DNA from: Salminus brasiliensis
Lineage: Eukaryota; Chordata; Actinopteri; Characiformes; Bryconidae
Length of the DNA stretch: 64,000 bases
Reading direction: 5' to 3'
NCBI RefSeq assembly: GCF_030463535.1
Contig: NC_132887.1
Location: 21,926,443-21,990,442 of the forward strand
Below are positions 1-19,974 of the stretch, one piece after another; the first letter of the stretch is position 1, and each line of letters starts with the position of its first letter. A model generated the notes under the pieces. It had not been told where the DNA came from. It saw only the letters and a list, made by a program, of their open reading frames with translations, and made no database searches. The position numbers were made by a program, and so were the translations under genes.

Positions 1-482
1 GCTTTTTGTTTGCGATCATATATATTGCAGTTAATGTTGTGTATTGTGAAAATGTCTTCAAATATTATGATCTAATATTTTTACCATATTTCCCATTCCT
101 GGATAATAGTATGTTAAACAATAACAACAGAAATTCCCTCAAATCTTGCACCCATAAAGTTTTGATCATATGATAAGAGGGCTGAAGAGCTTAAAGCCTT
201 GTGTAAAATACAGATTTGTAGTCCGTTTATCTTGTAGTGTAAAGGTTATCGTTACCCATTAAACAATAAAGGAAGAAAAATGAGCTGTGGTAGCGCATGA
301 GGAGTGAAGGAGACAATATAGTAGTAATAATAGAAGTATTTAATTGAAACTGAAAACTGACAACACACTAATGTCAGATGCACACCCTTATACAGACCAA
401 TCAATGTCGATGCCCATGTAATGCCTAGGTGACAATGACAGGAGGCTGTGACAGATGCTGAAGCACACGCCAGATAGCATAC

Positions 483-3400
483 CTGTGTGGCTGCAGAGGT
501 TGAGTGGCGAGCAACTCGAATCAAAATCTCCAGAACATCGAGGACAACACGGGGTGCAGGTCGTACAACCTCAAGAATGTACCGCAGCCGCTGCAGAAGC
601 TGCATCTTCAACAACCCCTATCAACAAGGATAAATGATAGGCATGACCACTGAAATGGGAACCGATTTTTTAATCTACAACCTTCATTAAATAAAAGCCG
701 TTAACCAGAGTTTCCTCACCTTGATTACGTCTGCTCTAGCAACATCATGATCTGGCTTTCTCAGCTCTTTCTCTTGAGCTGTTTCCTTCATTGACTCATC
801 TAGGCCTTCATCCTCCTCATCTTCCTCATCTTGGGTAGAAGGCAACAGAGGGAAAGCTGCCATGCCCATCAGCCAGGAGAACATGCTGTCCAGACATTCC
901 TGCAAGGCATGAAAGCAATTTAATACCTGACCTTTACTGTCTCTTTTTATACATGCAGTGTCTTTAAAATGTCTGCATTTATACGTAAAACAAATTCCAT
1001 TCAGAGTGGTTTGATGAAAACATGCCATTCTATAGAAGCTTATGGAATGAAAGTTTACAGAAACCACACATCTGAAGCAGTTATTACAGTATATGGTTAC
1101 AAATATGCTTTACAGTAGTTTTCAGGGAACATAATAAAAAAAACAATCACAAAGAAAAGTACATATAGACTTTTTCCCCAGATTTAGCACAATTTACTGC
1201 TTATGAGTGTTATAAAACCCTCTAACACATGTGGTTCAAACGTTATTTTGCATAGCAAATAAAATGGGACATATATTGAGATTTCTAGTTTGAGACAGTA
1301 GTTTCTCTACACCAAAACACTATAAATCACATAAATCACTATAAATTACATCAACAATACAGACATTTTGATTATAAAAGGGGAGGTGGGTTCCAATTAA
1401 AAGGCAAGAACGCCATGTTTTTTTGTCAAATTATTCTGGTGTACTTCATGCCTGTTTCCTCCTCTCTTTCAATCATGCATATAAAACCTATTTGCGAGCC
1501 AAATGCTCTCATCTGTGAATAATTGTTACCTTGCTTAATGTAAAATGGTTGGTGGTGAGATGCTATCCAGGTCCAGGAGATATTTTACATCTTAAATGTC
1601 AAGCTAATCACCTCCCTATGGACTCTGAATTTTATCTGTAAGAGGCATTCAAGATGCTACATCATGGGAGTATACAAAAAGATGCTACAATATGGTTGAC
1701 TGGCTTAACTGCCATAAGTCCCCTTTTATTTGTTAAAATGTGCTGTGTTGAAGCTTTTTTTAGGTGTCCTGTGGTGCCAATATGGGGGTGTGGGTAGGGT
1801 TGGAATATTGGGGAGTGTTTGGTAAATGGAAAATAATATTAATAAAAAATAAAGAACAACAACAAATAAAAAGTAAGCCAATTAAAATTTTAAACAAGTT
1901 GTGTCACTGTTACTTGTTTCTCACCTCATCTTCAGGGGAAACCAGCAGCGCTCGCAGTGCATGCACTGCTGCTGACATGACCCCTTCCACACTGTCATCC
2001 AGTGAGAAGCGCAAGAGGAAGAGGAGTCCGGCATCCAGCAGAGAGGCCAGCACACTGCCCTTCAGAGTACAAGAGTACACCCCAGCACGGGCCTGGTAAA
2101 ACAGTAGCAAACAGTAGCAAAGGTGGAATATGAGAGGGAGGAAGTGAGGGGGAAGATGATAATAATGAAATATTAAAAATGTAACCAGTCACTGAATGGT
2201 TTATTTCACTCGTTAAACTTTGAATTTTGTCAGGTCTTTGTGGAGCGTTAAGAAGCATTTATTCAATGCACTTGCTAACTAACAAGCAGATTCAAGGTTA
2301 AGATGTAAATGTATTAATAGCACTCAAACTAAGAGTACTGCATTGTTTGGTAACCTGTAGTATCGAATAAGTGCTGAACTTTAAACACTAAGTAACTCGG
2401 CTTGCATCCAGTGCTGGATTCCTCAAATGAAGCAGGAAGATGCTGATTCTCAGTCCCCGTCCCCACCCCCAAGCTCCTCCACATTTTGTCCAGTCTGTTA
2501 ATTGCTGCAGAAGTGGTGGGCAATTTATTTTAAACTTCCTGAACCAACTTCATCGATTTACCTTTGACAAGATGTGGGCCAAAGTGTTGAGGGCCAGGCT
2601 CCGCTGCTGGGTCAGCTGACTGCGAGAGAGGAGAAAAAGCTCGTGTAACGAGTATCCTGCCAGCTTAAACACAAAGAGAGACAGAAATTGAGCGAGATAG
2701 ATAAAAAAGAGCAAACGATTAGAATCAGTGTATATCCAACAAACATCTAACAAATGCTATAAATAAACGTGATAAATAAACACGTAAACAACAGATGAAC
2801 TTAATCAAAAGCCATGTTTGACCAGAAAACATGAAAAAAAGGAAAAACAAGAATCATTTCAACCAACTGACCTCTGGCTCCTCCCCATGGTGATGCAGGC
2901 CAAGATGAGTGGGCAAATCTTCTGTGGGGGGGATAACTGTCCCAGAAAAGTCAAAACGAGCCTGCATGGCCTATTCATTCAATACACACATAAAACAAGT
3001 CTTTGAGGGGAGTCTTACTGCAAGTTAACGGTGCTATTCAACATTTCATATTCTGCTTCATCCCTCAGGTTAAAGGCAGGTACTGAAGCTAACTAAAACA
3101 GGGTAATGACGAAGTACTAGAGTTCATCAGAGTTTTTGGGGCTGATACCATTTGCCAATCATCTTTCAGACTGATAGGCCCATCATCAATACCAATTGAG
3201 GGCGGGGCTGGATGCCACATTAACCTTTCCAGGTAGACTTAGTAATGCATCATGCAAGGCAGGGCTTCTGTAATCTCACGTTGATTGTCTCTCATGATGA
3301 AACATACTTTGCATTTTCGAATCAACCACATTTAAGATGCAGCCGAACTCCAAGCAGGAGCTGAGAGAGTCTTAACTTCCTGTACAGAACTGCACCGTGG

Positions 3401-6400
3401 AGCTCAGTGTATTCGGACACTCACTGTACTGGGTTAAGCGATGTACTCTTGAGAGTGGTATCTGGCTAGTGGTGGTAGAAGTCTTTACTCTGCTTCCCCC
3501 ACGAGGCAGGGGTAGTGCAACACATTCTATAAATATGCAAGTTTGAGTCAAATAATGACATTTAGACTGGACATTTTGGCAACTCAGCACTTGGAGGAGA
3601 TTTCAACAATGCCATTAATGCGTTTCTGCAGCCATGAGTGAGGCCTGTATTGCCATCTAGCGGTTGAATGAGGAACGGCAGCATCCTGTGACCTCACGCA
3701 GAGCTGCAGCAACTAGCAAAATATGGATTACATAATCTAAATAACACGATTATCTAAATTATCTAATCTAATAATCTTAATAACATAATCTAAACCACAT
3801 GTCTGGGCTGAAAACTGGCCAATACAGATACATAGTCAATCGATCCTTCCATCTCTACTTAGTCCCCTAAAAATTCTAGTTTAATCCTTCCCAAAATTAC
3901 TCTATACCTTTTTGGTGCTCTGCCTCCTCGGGGCGGGTAAATCCCTCATCCATTCTAGTTTCTCCGGCTCCAGCTTGTCCATGTGAAGCCACTCCTTCTG
4001 TGGTTTGACTGGCATCTCCTCCTCTGCGTAAACAATCATATCAGAACATCAAATTGCATTATACTGTCATATTAGGGACTGTCATGTTATGATGATATAT
4101 CATGAAAAGAAGTAATTTTATCAACAAAAACAAGTAAAATTGATAGAAGAACTAAAGAGCCATGATTCTCCATTTGAACCACTCATATTATAGCAGATGC
4201 TCACATATTTTATCTTTACTGTTAAGATAAATGGGGGGGGGGTTGCTTTGGCTAGCTTGTGCTAATCAGCCTAATTGAAATCGACAAGACTACGCTGGTG
4301 TCCTAAACCTGCAGCTCAGCCGGATGCTCTCTGCCAAATGGACATTAGTGCAAACATGCAGTTAGCTTAGTCGTATGGGCAAAAAAAGTCTGGCAATCAG
4401 CCATGTGCACTGGAGCTGAGACAGTGCTGTGGAAGGCAAGTTTCACCAGCTTTCGCTGCAGCTGCTGTGTGAACAGTACCGTGCAAAGGTCTTCGTCAGC
4501 CGTGAAGATTGTTAAAGCTATTTATCTTGACAGCAAGTGGGATTTTCCTCAAAAAACAAAAGACTATATGTCTTTAAAATACATACAAATACACATAAAA
4601 CATTAGAAAGTAGTCAGTAAAGCGAGTCATGTGTACGTTAGACGTCGTCCTGACTTGCCTGAGCGCTTCAGTCACTGTATGGATTCAGTCAATTCCACCA
4701 GAATTAGCTCACCTGATTTACTTTAATGAAGGACTGATTAGATCAATGGTTCCAACCCTGGTACAGAGTGTCTCCAGCCCTGTATGTTTAACTGATTTAT
4801 TAGCTCCCAAGGCACCTGAACCAACTAAGCAGTTAATCAACCAGACCATCCTGTGGGTGCGTTACAGCAGAGAAAACACAAATTGTCAGGGTTGAGATTA
4901 TGTGGATTAGAAAAACTAGGTAGTGGATGGGAACTATAAAGAATGGTCTTTCTTAAGGAGATATCTGGAAATGGTTAAGCTAACACAAACACACATCTGA
5001 TCAGATCAGATCATGTCTCCAACCTTTCACGCCAGCATTATGTGTGTGTTTTCTTGTACATATGCCCATACAGGCATGCTTATTTAAAAGAAGAAAAAAA
5101 AAAAAAAGAAGAAAAAAAAGATAGAATGAAAAAAAAAAATAAAATCCCCAGGACACCCCATGAAACTCTTTGTCCACCTTTAAACATATGAACATTTGAA
5201 CAATACTGAGAGATAATTAGGTAATAACTAAACAAATAACTAAAACTAAACGGAAGAAAATATTAGTAAAATGTAATGTAAGTATGAATTGTAAGTTTCT
5301 TGTAAGGAAGAACACCCACACATTTATCACTACTTAAAATGTCTACAATTAGAATCAGGTGCAGCACATCAGCTGCAGGTGATTAGAACATGGTTAAAGA
5401 TGATTCTGGAGGAGCCTCTCTGATTTATTCCTCAGACATTTAGTCTTTGCTTGTCTTGATTGTTGAAGAATGTGAAATCACCATAGAGGAATCTAAAAAA
5501 ATTAATAATAATAAAATCTTATCCCAGAGACAGGAGTCATTTTAGCCAAAGTGGAAAATACCAGCAAATGGGTGTGTCAACTTTTTCCTGACATTTCCTA
5601 ATGTGTATAATATTAATTACATTCACCAAATATGTTGTGGATATTTCCTGTTTTGTTCACTTAGCTATTACCTCCATCTCTCAATATCATTCAAATGAAG
5701 GTTTGATCAGTGGTTTGCAGGAAGTGTTCCCCTTATTTCTTGTTTTTTTTTATCCAATGTTTACTAGTTGCTTAATATAAAACGTAATTTTTCTATCATA
5801 AAATGTTTAATATGTACCGTTTTTCCAGAGACTTTAAAAGGCCAAAACCAGGTATATACACAGTGTTTATTTAGAGTTACAGCCTCCCTCCACCTCATTG
5901 CCTTTATCCGGCTGTCCTGATTTGACTCCAAAACTGGAAGCCTCTCAGACTGTTTCTCCATCAACCCTAACAAGCCAAGACTGGATGCCAGGGTGTCATC
6001 TCCCTTCAAGAATTATTGTTGCTGTTGTATTTCTGGCTCAGAACACAGTCTTTGCACCACCACCTGTTTTCTCCTGTTACTTCAAAAAGCTGGTCTGCTG
6101 GCATGTTGTGTGATTCAGTAAAACCTCAGGACTAAGGTAGAGTTCAAGAGGTTAAACCACTGCTCACCATTGATTGGAGGCTGTACTTCAGGTGCAGTCT
6201 CATCCTCTTCATCTGCATCCATTGTAACCTCTTGAGTGTCCAGTTCTGGCTCTGTACTGTGATCCTCTGCAGATTTACCTTCAGGGATAGTCTGTTCAGG
6301 ACACGCTTCTCTCTGGAGCGGAGGCTGCCCTGAAGACGATGCTTGCTGAGCTTTCCGTGACCTCACGAAGTCCACAAGTCTTGGATCTGAAATAGTAAAA

Positions 6401-9400
6401 TGGCTGATGAAATTAAATATATATACCTAGACAAAAAAAGTTGCACACACTTCTGTGCATAGTTGTGTGCACTGAACAAATTGCACGTCATGCTAGTAAT
6501 GCTTAAAAAGGTTATAAAATAGGAATGTCCTCACCCAATCCAGTGCGACATGAAAACTGCATGTGTTTTGACCATGTTACTTTTCAGTTTTCTGCTGTTT
6601 TTGCTCAAGGCCCAAAAATCATGTAGGGAAAAACACTCCCGCTACATCTTTACCCTTGTATGATGGCTGATTAGAAATAAAATTATCTCAGAAACACAGC
6701 ACTGATTTCAAAATGTGTTTTATAGAAAACCAACAGCTGAATGATCAGAGATCAGTCAGACTGTATTAAGCTCTTGAACCCTTTAATACTATTCTAATTT
6801 ACACCACTTTCATAGGCAGATCCCCGTGGCACTCCACTCCCAAACTAAATGGCTACACAATAGCTTTAGAATTGATAACTGAATTTAACTAAGCATTTGT
6901 TCCATCATCGGGAGGTCAAGTATCTGTTGCTGGGAGTCCAGGAGAGCACCTTTCACATCTACTGTCCTTGCTCTATTTGGGTGGGTAGGTTGGCCCTCCT
7001 TCTCAGAAATGAATGAACTGGGAGGAAAACAAGGATGTCAGCATCACCTAGCTGAGCCAACAACTTCTTCTGTTCCTCCACAATCTCGCTCTGGGACATG
7101 TTCTGTAGCCTCGTCTGGTTCTCCTGGTGGATCCTAAGAGTTTCCACAGCACTGTCTGGGCCTAGGCCCTGACCCGACACCAGCAAGGGGCCAAAAGCAG
7201 CACCTATGGAAGAAGAGAAAAAGTCTCAGATACAGCATGTCTAAATATTAGGGTTTTAAAAGTACACAAACTCAGGGTTCAGGGTTCACATCGCGGTTTG
7301 TGGATGCCTCAGCTATAGCTTACAATTGTTGATTCTTGGTGTTGTTGCTGAAGTTCTTATGTCTGTGTTACCTTCTGGCTCTCTCTTTTTAGTTAAGCCA
7401 TTATAGTTAGATGTGCTGCAGTCATTATATACTCTGACAATGTTCACATTCTCTGTACTCTATAAATCCAATCAGAACTAATTCCACCCCAACCCCCCCC
7501 CCCCCCCCTTGCCAAGGTCTCATGTTACCCACCTTAGACCAGCTGCTCACCCTCCATAACTTGACTATTAATTTTATGATTGCTACTATTATTAATATTA
7601 CTACTACTACTTCTATCCATTATTACTTTTATTAGTATTACCATTACAGATGATTATATCAGAAAACCTGAGCACAAAAATAAACCTGTGGTTTTAATGT
7701 GATGTTTCACCATTTATAAGTCATATATAAGCAGTTTTGACCAGAGGTCCCTTTTTGTGGTATCCCCAAGGTTTCTTACTCCAGCTTTAAGGAGGGTTTC
7801 CCCTGCCATGGCGACCTTTGGCTTGCTCACTTGTGGTTACATGTTTATTTGTTTTGTTCTGGATTACTGTAAAGCTGCTTCGTGACATGGCTGTAAATTG
7901 TTTTACTTGCTAAATATCACTTGACTTACTGCTATGAATTTTAGGGTAGGGTGATGGGGTACTTTAAGAACTGATATTTAGCCATGCTTGGCTTGCTGTT
8001 ATAATTATAATTATTACAATAATAATAATTACAATTATAATAGTCAACTCTTTCACAGAGGAAGAATAAAAACATTTACCTGGGACAGCAGGACTGGCTC
8101 TGAAGCCCTGAGGAGTGCTGTTGAGATCGTTCTTTGCATCGCCACCTCCTGCTTTGGCATTCTGTGCAGCAATCTGACGTGCAAAAATACTTTTTCTGCC
8201 TCCTGGTGCCGTTGCCTGTTCACAAACACAAGGACAATTCCAACACTAATGAAATGCAGACCCAAAATGAAACAAGTAATGTCCTAAAATCCTACCATCA
8301 ATCACATGTGACTGTGAAGGTTTTTAAGTCGGCTGAACCCTCACCTGTTTCTCTGCTGTGGATCGATGCAGGACTTTGGGGAAAGCTGTGCTTGTGAAAG
8401 TTGGGAATGACACTGGCACTGCACTTGTGTCTCTCTCCTAGGGGGGATAATTGGGTGTTGAACAGAACAAAAATCTTGCACTAAGAAACAGTCAGTGAGT
8501 CTTCTGTAACATTTTAGTCAGCTCACAACAATCCTGGAGAGGACGGCGCTGATGTGAGTGTCGTGTCTGTCCAGCAGCTCTTCTGCATCTTCATCCTCAA
8601 ACCGCACTCGCTCCTTTTTGAAACGAGACTTCTTGGGAGGGGCCGGGGTCAGGGTGGGAAGCTCATCAGGAAGATCTGTTAAACAAAGCAGTTGGCCAGG
8701 TAAGCACTGTAACATGTAAAGATTTGGACTTCTTTAGAATCGGAAGAGTTGCTATAATAATTGCAGATTCACTGCCTTATATTCCTTCCAAACATTGGCC
8801 ACTTTGGATCAGTGGGGCCAGTACCCAGGGGCCTCTGACTACCAGAACATTGGAAGGCCTAAGAACAGACTAACTGAAGGTGTCTCAAAGCATCAGGACA
8901 ATCAAATGAAATCAAATGCTTATTAATTTAATAATTAATTAATTAAATTAATTAATAATTCATTTAAAAACTGTTCTCAAGCCCCTCAAAACTTCCATGT
9001 GTTACTTGATGACCTTGTTGGGCTTGAAAGAAAATGACTACTGTTTAGTCTCAGTTTTCAGGGCATTTTTTCTCCTTGAGGATCAGAAACTTGCACTATT
9101 AAGACCACAATCCGTCCCTGTGGGCACAGTTATTGGTATATATTGACTTTAAACAACCATAACCCAGAAAATCAATGATGGGGGAAAGGGGGGGGGGTGG
9201 AAAACAGACAAGAGAACACTGTGTACACATTAGATGAATTACTGTGTGCGAATGCCTGTAGAACTTTCAAGATTTCAAGTAGCTATAGGTCAACTTTCGC
9301 AGTTGTTTCACAGGGAAAATGCTGTGCATAAGCTGTAGCAGGCACATGTCACACAGAGGAAGTCTGTGGCTTAAGCTTTAAGCTTTACTAGAGTGATGCT

Positions 9401-9829
9401 AGATTGAGCAATAACACTGATGCCCCAACTTTCTAAACCATCCAGTTTCACGGGTAAACACACACCGCCTTACTCAAGTCCGTTTGTGAAAACTAAGCCA
9501 CAGCTGTCTGATGTTGTTGTTGTTGTTTTTATGATGAACTGATCAGAAATAAAGATTTTTCACATATATCTATAGATAATGAGTCATTTATGATAGAAAT
9601 GTTTCTATATTTGGATAGTTGGCCTTTTAAAGACAGTGGTACCTGGTATGGTCACCACATCTCTCTGGCTCTCCTGAGGTTCCTCTCCGTCACCATCAGC
9701 TTTGGCCCCTCGCCGTTTATCGGGTCTCCGGACTATATTGACCGCTGACTGACCCCCCGAGGATAAAAACCTCTGCTGCTCCTGAAGCAGATCCGACTCG
9801 GAGTCGGTGGGCTTGGGACGTCGTATCAT
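483..9829 (-). CDS. rpap1: RNA polymerase II-associated protein 1, N-terminal 577 residues (gene continues off left edge)
   Basis: RPAP1 binds RNA polymerase II and helps link it to assembly, nuclear import and Mediator; this is family knowledge. Twelve coding exons are visible on the minus strand: 9643-9829, 8527-8675, 8345-8437, 8080-8215, 7048-7203, 6168-6386, 3908-4023, 2872-2961, 2562-2663, 1925-2092, 720-899 and 483-617. All phases close, giving 577 codons; human RPAP1 has about 1,390, so the C-terminal 60% lies off the window. Signatures include the start [32 protein letters not shown] at residues 96-112, an RPAP1_N-type segment ([19 protein letters not shown], about 224-242) and an RPAP1_C-type segment ([10 protein letters not shown] to [11 protein letters not shown], about 323-380). 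Acidic stretches lie near residues 295-310 and 495-505, followed by HEAT-like helices. The ATG at 9829 follows an acceptor in the 5' UTR, so a noncoding first exon lies upstream. Confidence 0.95.
900..1924. other. rpap1 intron, AT-rich, no recognised feature
   Basis: About 1 kb of AT-rich sequence between two rpap1 coding exons. I see no exon, RNA gene or clear repeat in it. Confidence 0.6.
2962..3907. other. rpap1 intron with a possible short repeat
   Basis: Intron of about 0.95 kb. The part around 3570-3720 (CATCTAGCGG context) looks like a fish dispersed repeat, judged by eye only. There is no coding signal. Confidence 0.4.
4024..6167. other. Large rpap1 intron with dispersed repeats and an A-rich tract
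   Basis: A 2.1 kb intron. Positions 5083-5145 form an interrupted poly-A tract. Positions about 5340-5500 resemble a dispersed fish repeat (AATCAGGTGCAGCACATCAG context). A segment near 4650-4900 also looks repeat-derived. No conserved coding block is visible. Confidence 0.5.
7493..7508. repeat. Poly-C run in an rpap1 intron
   Basis: Sixteen consecutive C residues, a simple homopolymer that is prone to length variation and sequencing error. Confidence 0.9.
8676..9642. other. First coding-region intron of rpap1
   Basis: About 0.97 kb between coding exons 1 and 2. It holds a short AT-palindromic stretch near 8920-8960 and a G-run near 9188-9198. No gene is visible. Confidence 0.6.
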
Positions 9830-10860
9830 CCCCAAAACCTGAGGAACAGTGAGGTTTCGTTATTCAGTCCAGTCAACAGAAAGCGCTGTCAGGCCAGTTA
9901 CTGTACAGCAACTGTACATGTACAGAGAAAAACAGCGAACTAACAGCTACTCAAACATATATATGTTACCTTTTCAGTGAAGAAGCACTTTAATTCCTCC
10001 TGAATAAAACACCTGCAGAACACTCGCTACACACACATGCCACGGTTTACATGTGAAGAACGTCCGGTTTGTGCAGGCTGCTGAATTTCAAAATAAAAGA
10101 CCCACCTCAACTACATTAAAGAAATATTCCCTTGTTTATGTATTATTTGTTTGTTTGTTAGTTTTTTTTACAAATTCCTTTTCCCCAATGAATAATGTTT
10201 TTAAACACGTTTTTGTGCTTTATTTTCAGCAGTAAAATACAAAATGGTTGAAAATGGTCTTGTAAAAGCGTAGCAAGCTTATGAACCGTTAAAAAACACT
10301 TTTTGAAAATTGAATAAAACAAAAATTGTTTATGGATAAATATTCACCCAAGTCATTTTAATACAACACAATATTTGCAAGCATATAACATTTAACACAA
10401 AACTAATATAGCTAATAACACTACTAACATTGTTTCCTGCTACTACTTTGCAGCGGAGTACCATAAATATGCTGGTATTTATTGTTGATTTGTGTTCCTC
10501 ATAAAATCATACTTTTTGCCAACTGAAAAAATTATAAATCTATTTATTTCTTCTAAAATTTTAAATTGAAGGAGTTTAATTTATGATAGTAAATTCAGTT
10601 CTTAGAAAGCATCACTGCAGATTACATCATTTCTTTGCAGACTGCTTAGAATCAATATAATGACCTTGGGGGTCATCACTGGTCAACTCCAGATCCAAGT
10701 AGCTTTATAAAGGTTTACAACCAAACAAAACAGACAATTAGTGCTTTGTACAGGAGCGCTTACTCGCTTGTACTATATTTTTCAAAGTTACTGGATAAGT
10801 AACTGTTTCTTAATAAATTTATTAGTATAAAATGGTAAACACGCTAAGCTGATCTTATGC

Positions 10861-11058
10861 CAGGCATGCCAGGTGACTAAACGATTTGCTGAATATGAGA
10901 ATAATGGGAATCGGATGCTATGGCCTTCACAGTCATCAGATTTCAACACAGTTGCACATCTGGTAGCTTTTGTAAACTGTGTTCACCATTCTGGTCTCAA
11001 CTCCAGACACTTGATGAACCTGGTGATGGTGGCCCAACACCTCACTAAGACCTTTTAA
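10861..11058 (+). mobile_element. Tc1-like transposase C-terminal remnant
   Basis: Decayed fragment resembling the part of Tc1/mariner transposases that encodes the SPDLNxxEHLW region; CAGTCATCAGATTTCAACAC is the most recognisable stretch. It is too short and too diverged to be functional, and no flanking inverted repeats were found. Confidence 0.5.
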
Positions 11059-11088
11059 GACCCCTTTCCTTTCATTTGTCCATTCGTC

Positions 11089-11145
11089 TTTATATATATA
11101 TATTTATATATATATTTTTTTTTATTTTATTTTTTTTTTTTTTCA
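11089..11145. repeat. TA-rich and T-rich low-complexity tract
   Basis: Alternating TA followed by long T-runs, immediately upstream of a repeat terminus at about 11199. Confidence 0.85.
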
Positions 11146-11198
11146 TGGCTATAAATCATCTTGTCTTCTCTTACTTTAGTCTGGTTCACTTTATACGC

Positions 11199-11640
11199 TA
11201 TGTCCAAAGGTTTGTAGACACCTCCTCAGTGGTATAGGAAATGTTTCCTGCTTAATGACCTCTACTCCTCTGGGGAAGCTTCAAACTAGATACTAGTTGG
11301 ACACTTGATGCCTGTGAGGATCTGATTGCATTCAACCACAAGATCAAAAGTGAGGTGAGGCACTGATGGATGTGGTGATAGAGCTTCATCACTCTAGAAA
11401 ATGCAGTTCCACTGCTCTGCAGAATAATGCTGGGGAATGTTATACCCCTCTAGTTGATGCTTAATGGTGGGCATGATTGTCAGAGGCTCATGTGTGGCTT
11501 CTCCAGAGCATCCTCCTCAGTTTTCAATGCTTCTATTGAGATTATACAAGCTGTGTGTTTGCAGGTGAACATCTGCATCAGCAGTGGATGCACCTTAAAG
11601 CTGCTTTAAGCGTTCTTTAAGCAGTGCTCTTATCACACCC
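11199..11640. mobile_element. Remnant of a small DNA element with TATGTCCAAAGGTTTGTAGA end
   Basis: The start (GTCCAAAGGTTTGTAGACAC) matches a terminal motif shared by many fish nonautonomous DNA elements. The interior (CACTGCTCTGCAGAATAATG region) also resembles such elements. The right end is not clearly delimited. Confidence 0.5.
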
Positions 11641-12200
11641 CACACTGATTATAAAATGTAGGCCAAGGAAACTTCTGTTTATCAAAGCGGCAGCTGTAGG
11701 AAACTTTATCAATCGTCAAAATCATCTACAGGTTGTTTTGAAAGAGATCATAAAAAATATGTGAGAAATGGCAAGTGTGGCGCGAGAGCATGACATTAGA
11801 GCTGATTGAGTCTTAAGACCACTGTGTAAGAGTTGGCAGGTCTGCTGTTATAATACATGAAGAATGATCTGTCGGTTCTGTCAAGAAGTGGATATATTAG
11901 GAAGCAAGTGAACAGGCAGTTCTTGAAGGTGATGTGTAGGAAGCAAGAAAATGAGCAAGCCAAATTGTGATGACTAGGTTGAGCACAACTGGATTAGAGC
12001 ATGTCCAAAACATCAGGCAGGTATTGTGGATTTTATTCTGGTATGCAGTGGCCAGTTCCTATAAAAGGTGGTCCAAGACAGAACAACCAGTGGACTGGCA
12101 ACAGGGTCATGAGCACCTAAGGCTAATTGATGCGATCCTTGGAGGCCCCACCTCACAACTTACTGGACCTAAAAGATCTGCTGCAGTTACTTACAGTTTG
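11640..12200 (+). mobile_element. Tc1-like transposase N-terminal remnant
   Basis: The stretch 11940-12180 corresponds to the helix-turn-helix half of a Tc1-family transposase (AAATTGTGATGACTAGG, then GGTGGTCCAAG, then GGCAACAGGGTCATGAGC), interrupted by stops. It is a dead copy. Confidence 0.6.
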
Positions 12201-13476
12201 GATGGGTGGATCGATGCTGAAATATCGATATGTCTGATCCTGACATTTCTGATAAAAATGTGTGCCTCCTTACATAAACATAATAATACATGTTCTAAAG
12301 CAATATTATGTAGCAATTTCACAGTAAAATAATATCTTCAAAATCATTTTGATGTTCCTGACTGTATTAGGGAAAAATGTCATTCCCACTCCGAGCCAGA
12401 ACGCTACTACTGTGCTATGTAATTTGGTGAGTCCACATGTTTCTTTCACTTCAGATGTAGGGTCTGCATCTCTCAGCTTGTCAATAAATGCACGTATATA
12501 ACCGCCCGTGAACAGGAGCTCATAGTGTGATTGGTATTAATGACAGTGGAGTAAAAGTGAATTACACTCTACAACTGTAGGGGGGGGGCCTTAACACTCA
12601 AATCCCAGTTCTCACATAATGCTGCTTAAATCCAGAAACGCTATAAACAGGGAAAGTGGTCACTGGTTGAAATATGATTGGAAGTTCTTGTAATGCTCAG
12701 CATGGCCTCTGTTTACGGATAAGGTCCAGCCCTTTAACAAAATGAGACAATCAGCTTGCTGGTTACGCCGCGAACGGTGGAGGGTCTACATGCTAGTGGG
12801 GAAGCTGCTCCCGCAATGTGGAGATCTACGCATGTGGAATAGCCAGAACTAGATTCTTTTGTGTGCATTATTGAGCCAAATGCCACAAACTATTCATGGG
12901 TTGTTGTTGGAATGGTCATTTGACTTACGGTATTTATTATTCTGGTCTCTCCTCATTCATCGAGATTGGAGCTTGGTCTTTTGTTACTGTAAATAAGTGC
13001 CTCCCGGTGTTGTAAAAAACATTACAATACACTTTATAATGGCAAATAATTTCACAAAACAGGCAGCTTATATGGCAATAGATTTAATGAACACTAATAT
13101 AAAGGGTTTTTAATAAAACATTTATTATTATAAATAAATTATATTAAATTATTAATTTATTTTTTTTACTGTAAAGATCAGCCTTGGTATTGTTTGTTAT
13201 CTGCCTGAGAGAGATTAGTGGTGTAGTCCAAGCCTCCCTGCAGACTCATGATTAAGGTAAGGGTCTTTCTCACTATGGTGGGAATCCTCCGCAGTCTGCC
13301 GCCCCCTGTCTGCCGGACTGTGAATAGTAAGAGTGGGATTCCCCCCCTCGTCCTTGGCTCCCTTCCCACCGGTAGAGCCGCACGCAGAAGCACCTCGGAC
13401 GGAGTTTTAGTGGGAAAAGCCGGGGGTCTTCGAGCTCAAGTGGGCGATTTGAGTGAAATGTCCGTGCTGCGGCAGG

Positions 13477-19455
<5,979 letters not shown>

Positions 19456-19632
19456 TGTTAAAAAAAGGAATACATTGGTCTGAAAGAAAGCATTCAAACT
19501 TTCACAGTTGTTTGAACAAGAAGGGAACTGGGCCAAGTTTATAAGAGGATTTTGAAATCAATGAAGGGTGAAATAAGGCAGAGCACTTTCAAGGGTGTTA
19601 TCCAATGTAGGGGGAAAAGTGGAAACGGGGCA

Positions 19633-19638
19633 AATAAA
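19633..19638 (+). terminator. Polyadenylation signal of tmem151b
   Basis: AATAAA, the first consensus hexamer after the tmem151b stop codon. Confidence 0.55.
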
Positions 19639-19974
19639 AGCCTCCGTTGTTGGCTAATGAACTTTTGTGTCCCCCCAAGTTCTCTCCTGTGCACTTAAGC
19701 AACATTTTAAGTTGCCCCTATGTGTCTTGAATGTGGTTTAAACCCAAGGGCTTGATTTTACTGATAAAGAAACTAAAAGCTTCAATAACTTTGACTAATG
19801 CATGCATACCAAAATCTACATTTATACATAAAATAGGTAAATGCTTGGAGTCTACAGGGATGGGAACATTAAGGCTGAGATTCAAATGACAAAGCATGTG
19901 AACGCTATACAAACATGAAAGAAAAAAAGAACGGACAAATATAGAGGTACGTCTTCAATATGGAGGTGTATGCA

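Larger units (their letters stand above)
9830..13476. other. Head-to-head spacer between rpap1 and tmem151b
   Basis: This 3.6 kb spacer should hold both promoters. The rpap1 5' UTR acceptor lies just upstream of its ATG, and the noncoding exon is probably within about 9850-10100. The middle (10860-12200) is dominated by mobile-element remnants. Positions 13178-13476 are GC-richer and probably the tmem151b 5' UTR. No intact gene is seen. Confidence 0.55.

Noticed and set aside
6980-7048. Extension of an rpap1 exon past its donor reading [15 protein letters not shown]
   Set aside because: It resembles the human continuation, but the next exon supplies [12 protein letters not shown] in phase, which fits better, and the GTGATG donor is good. 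The match is chance.
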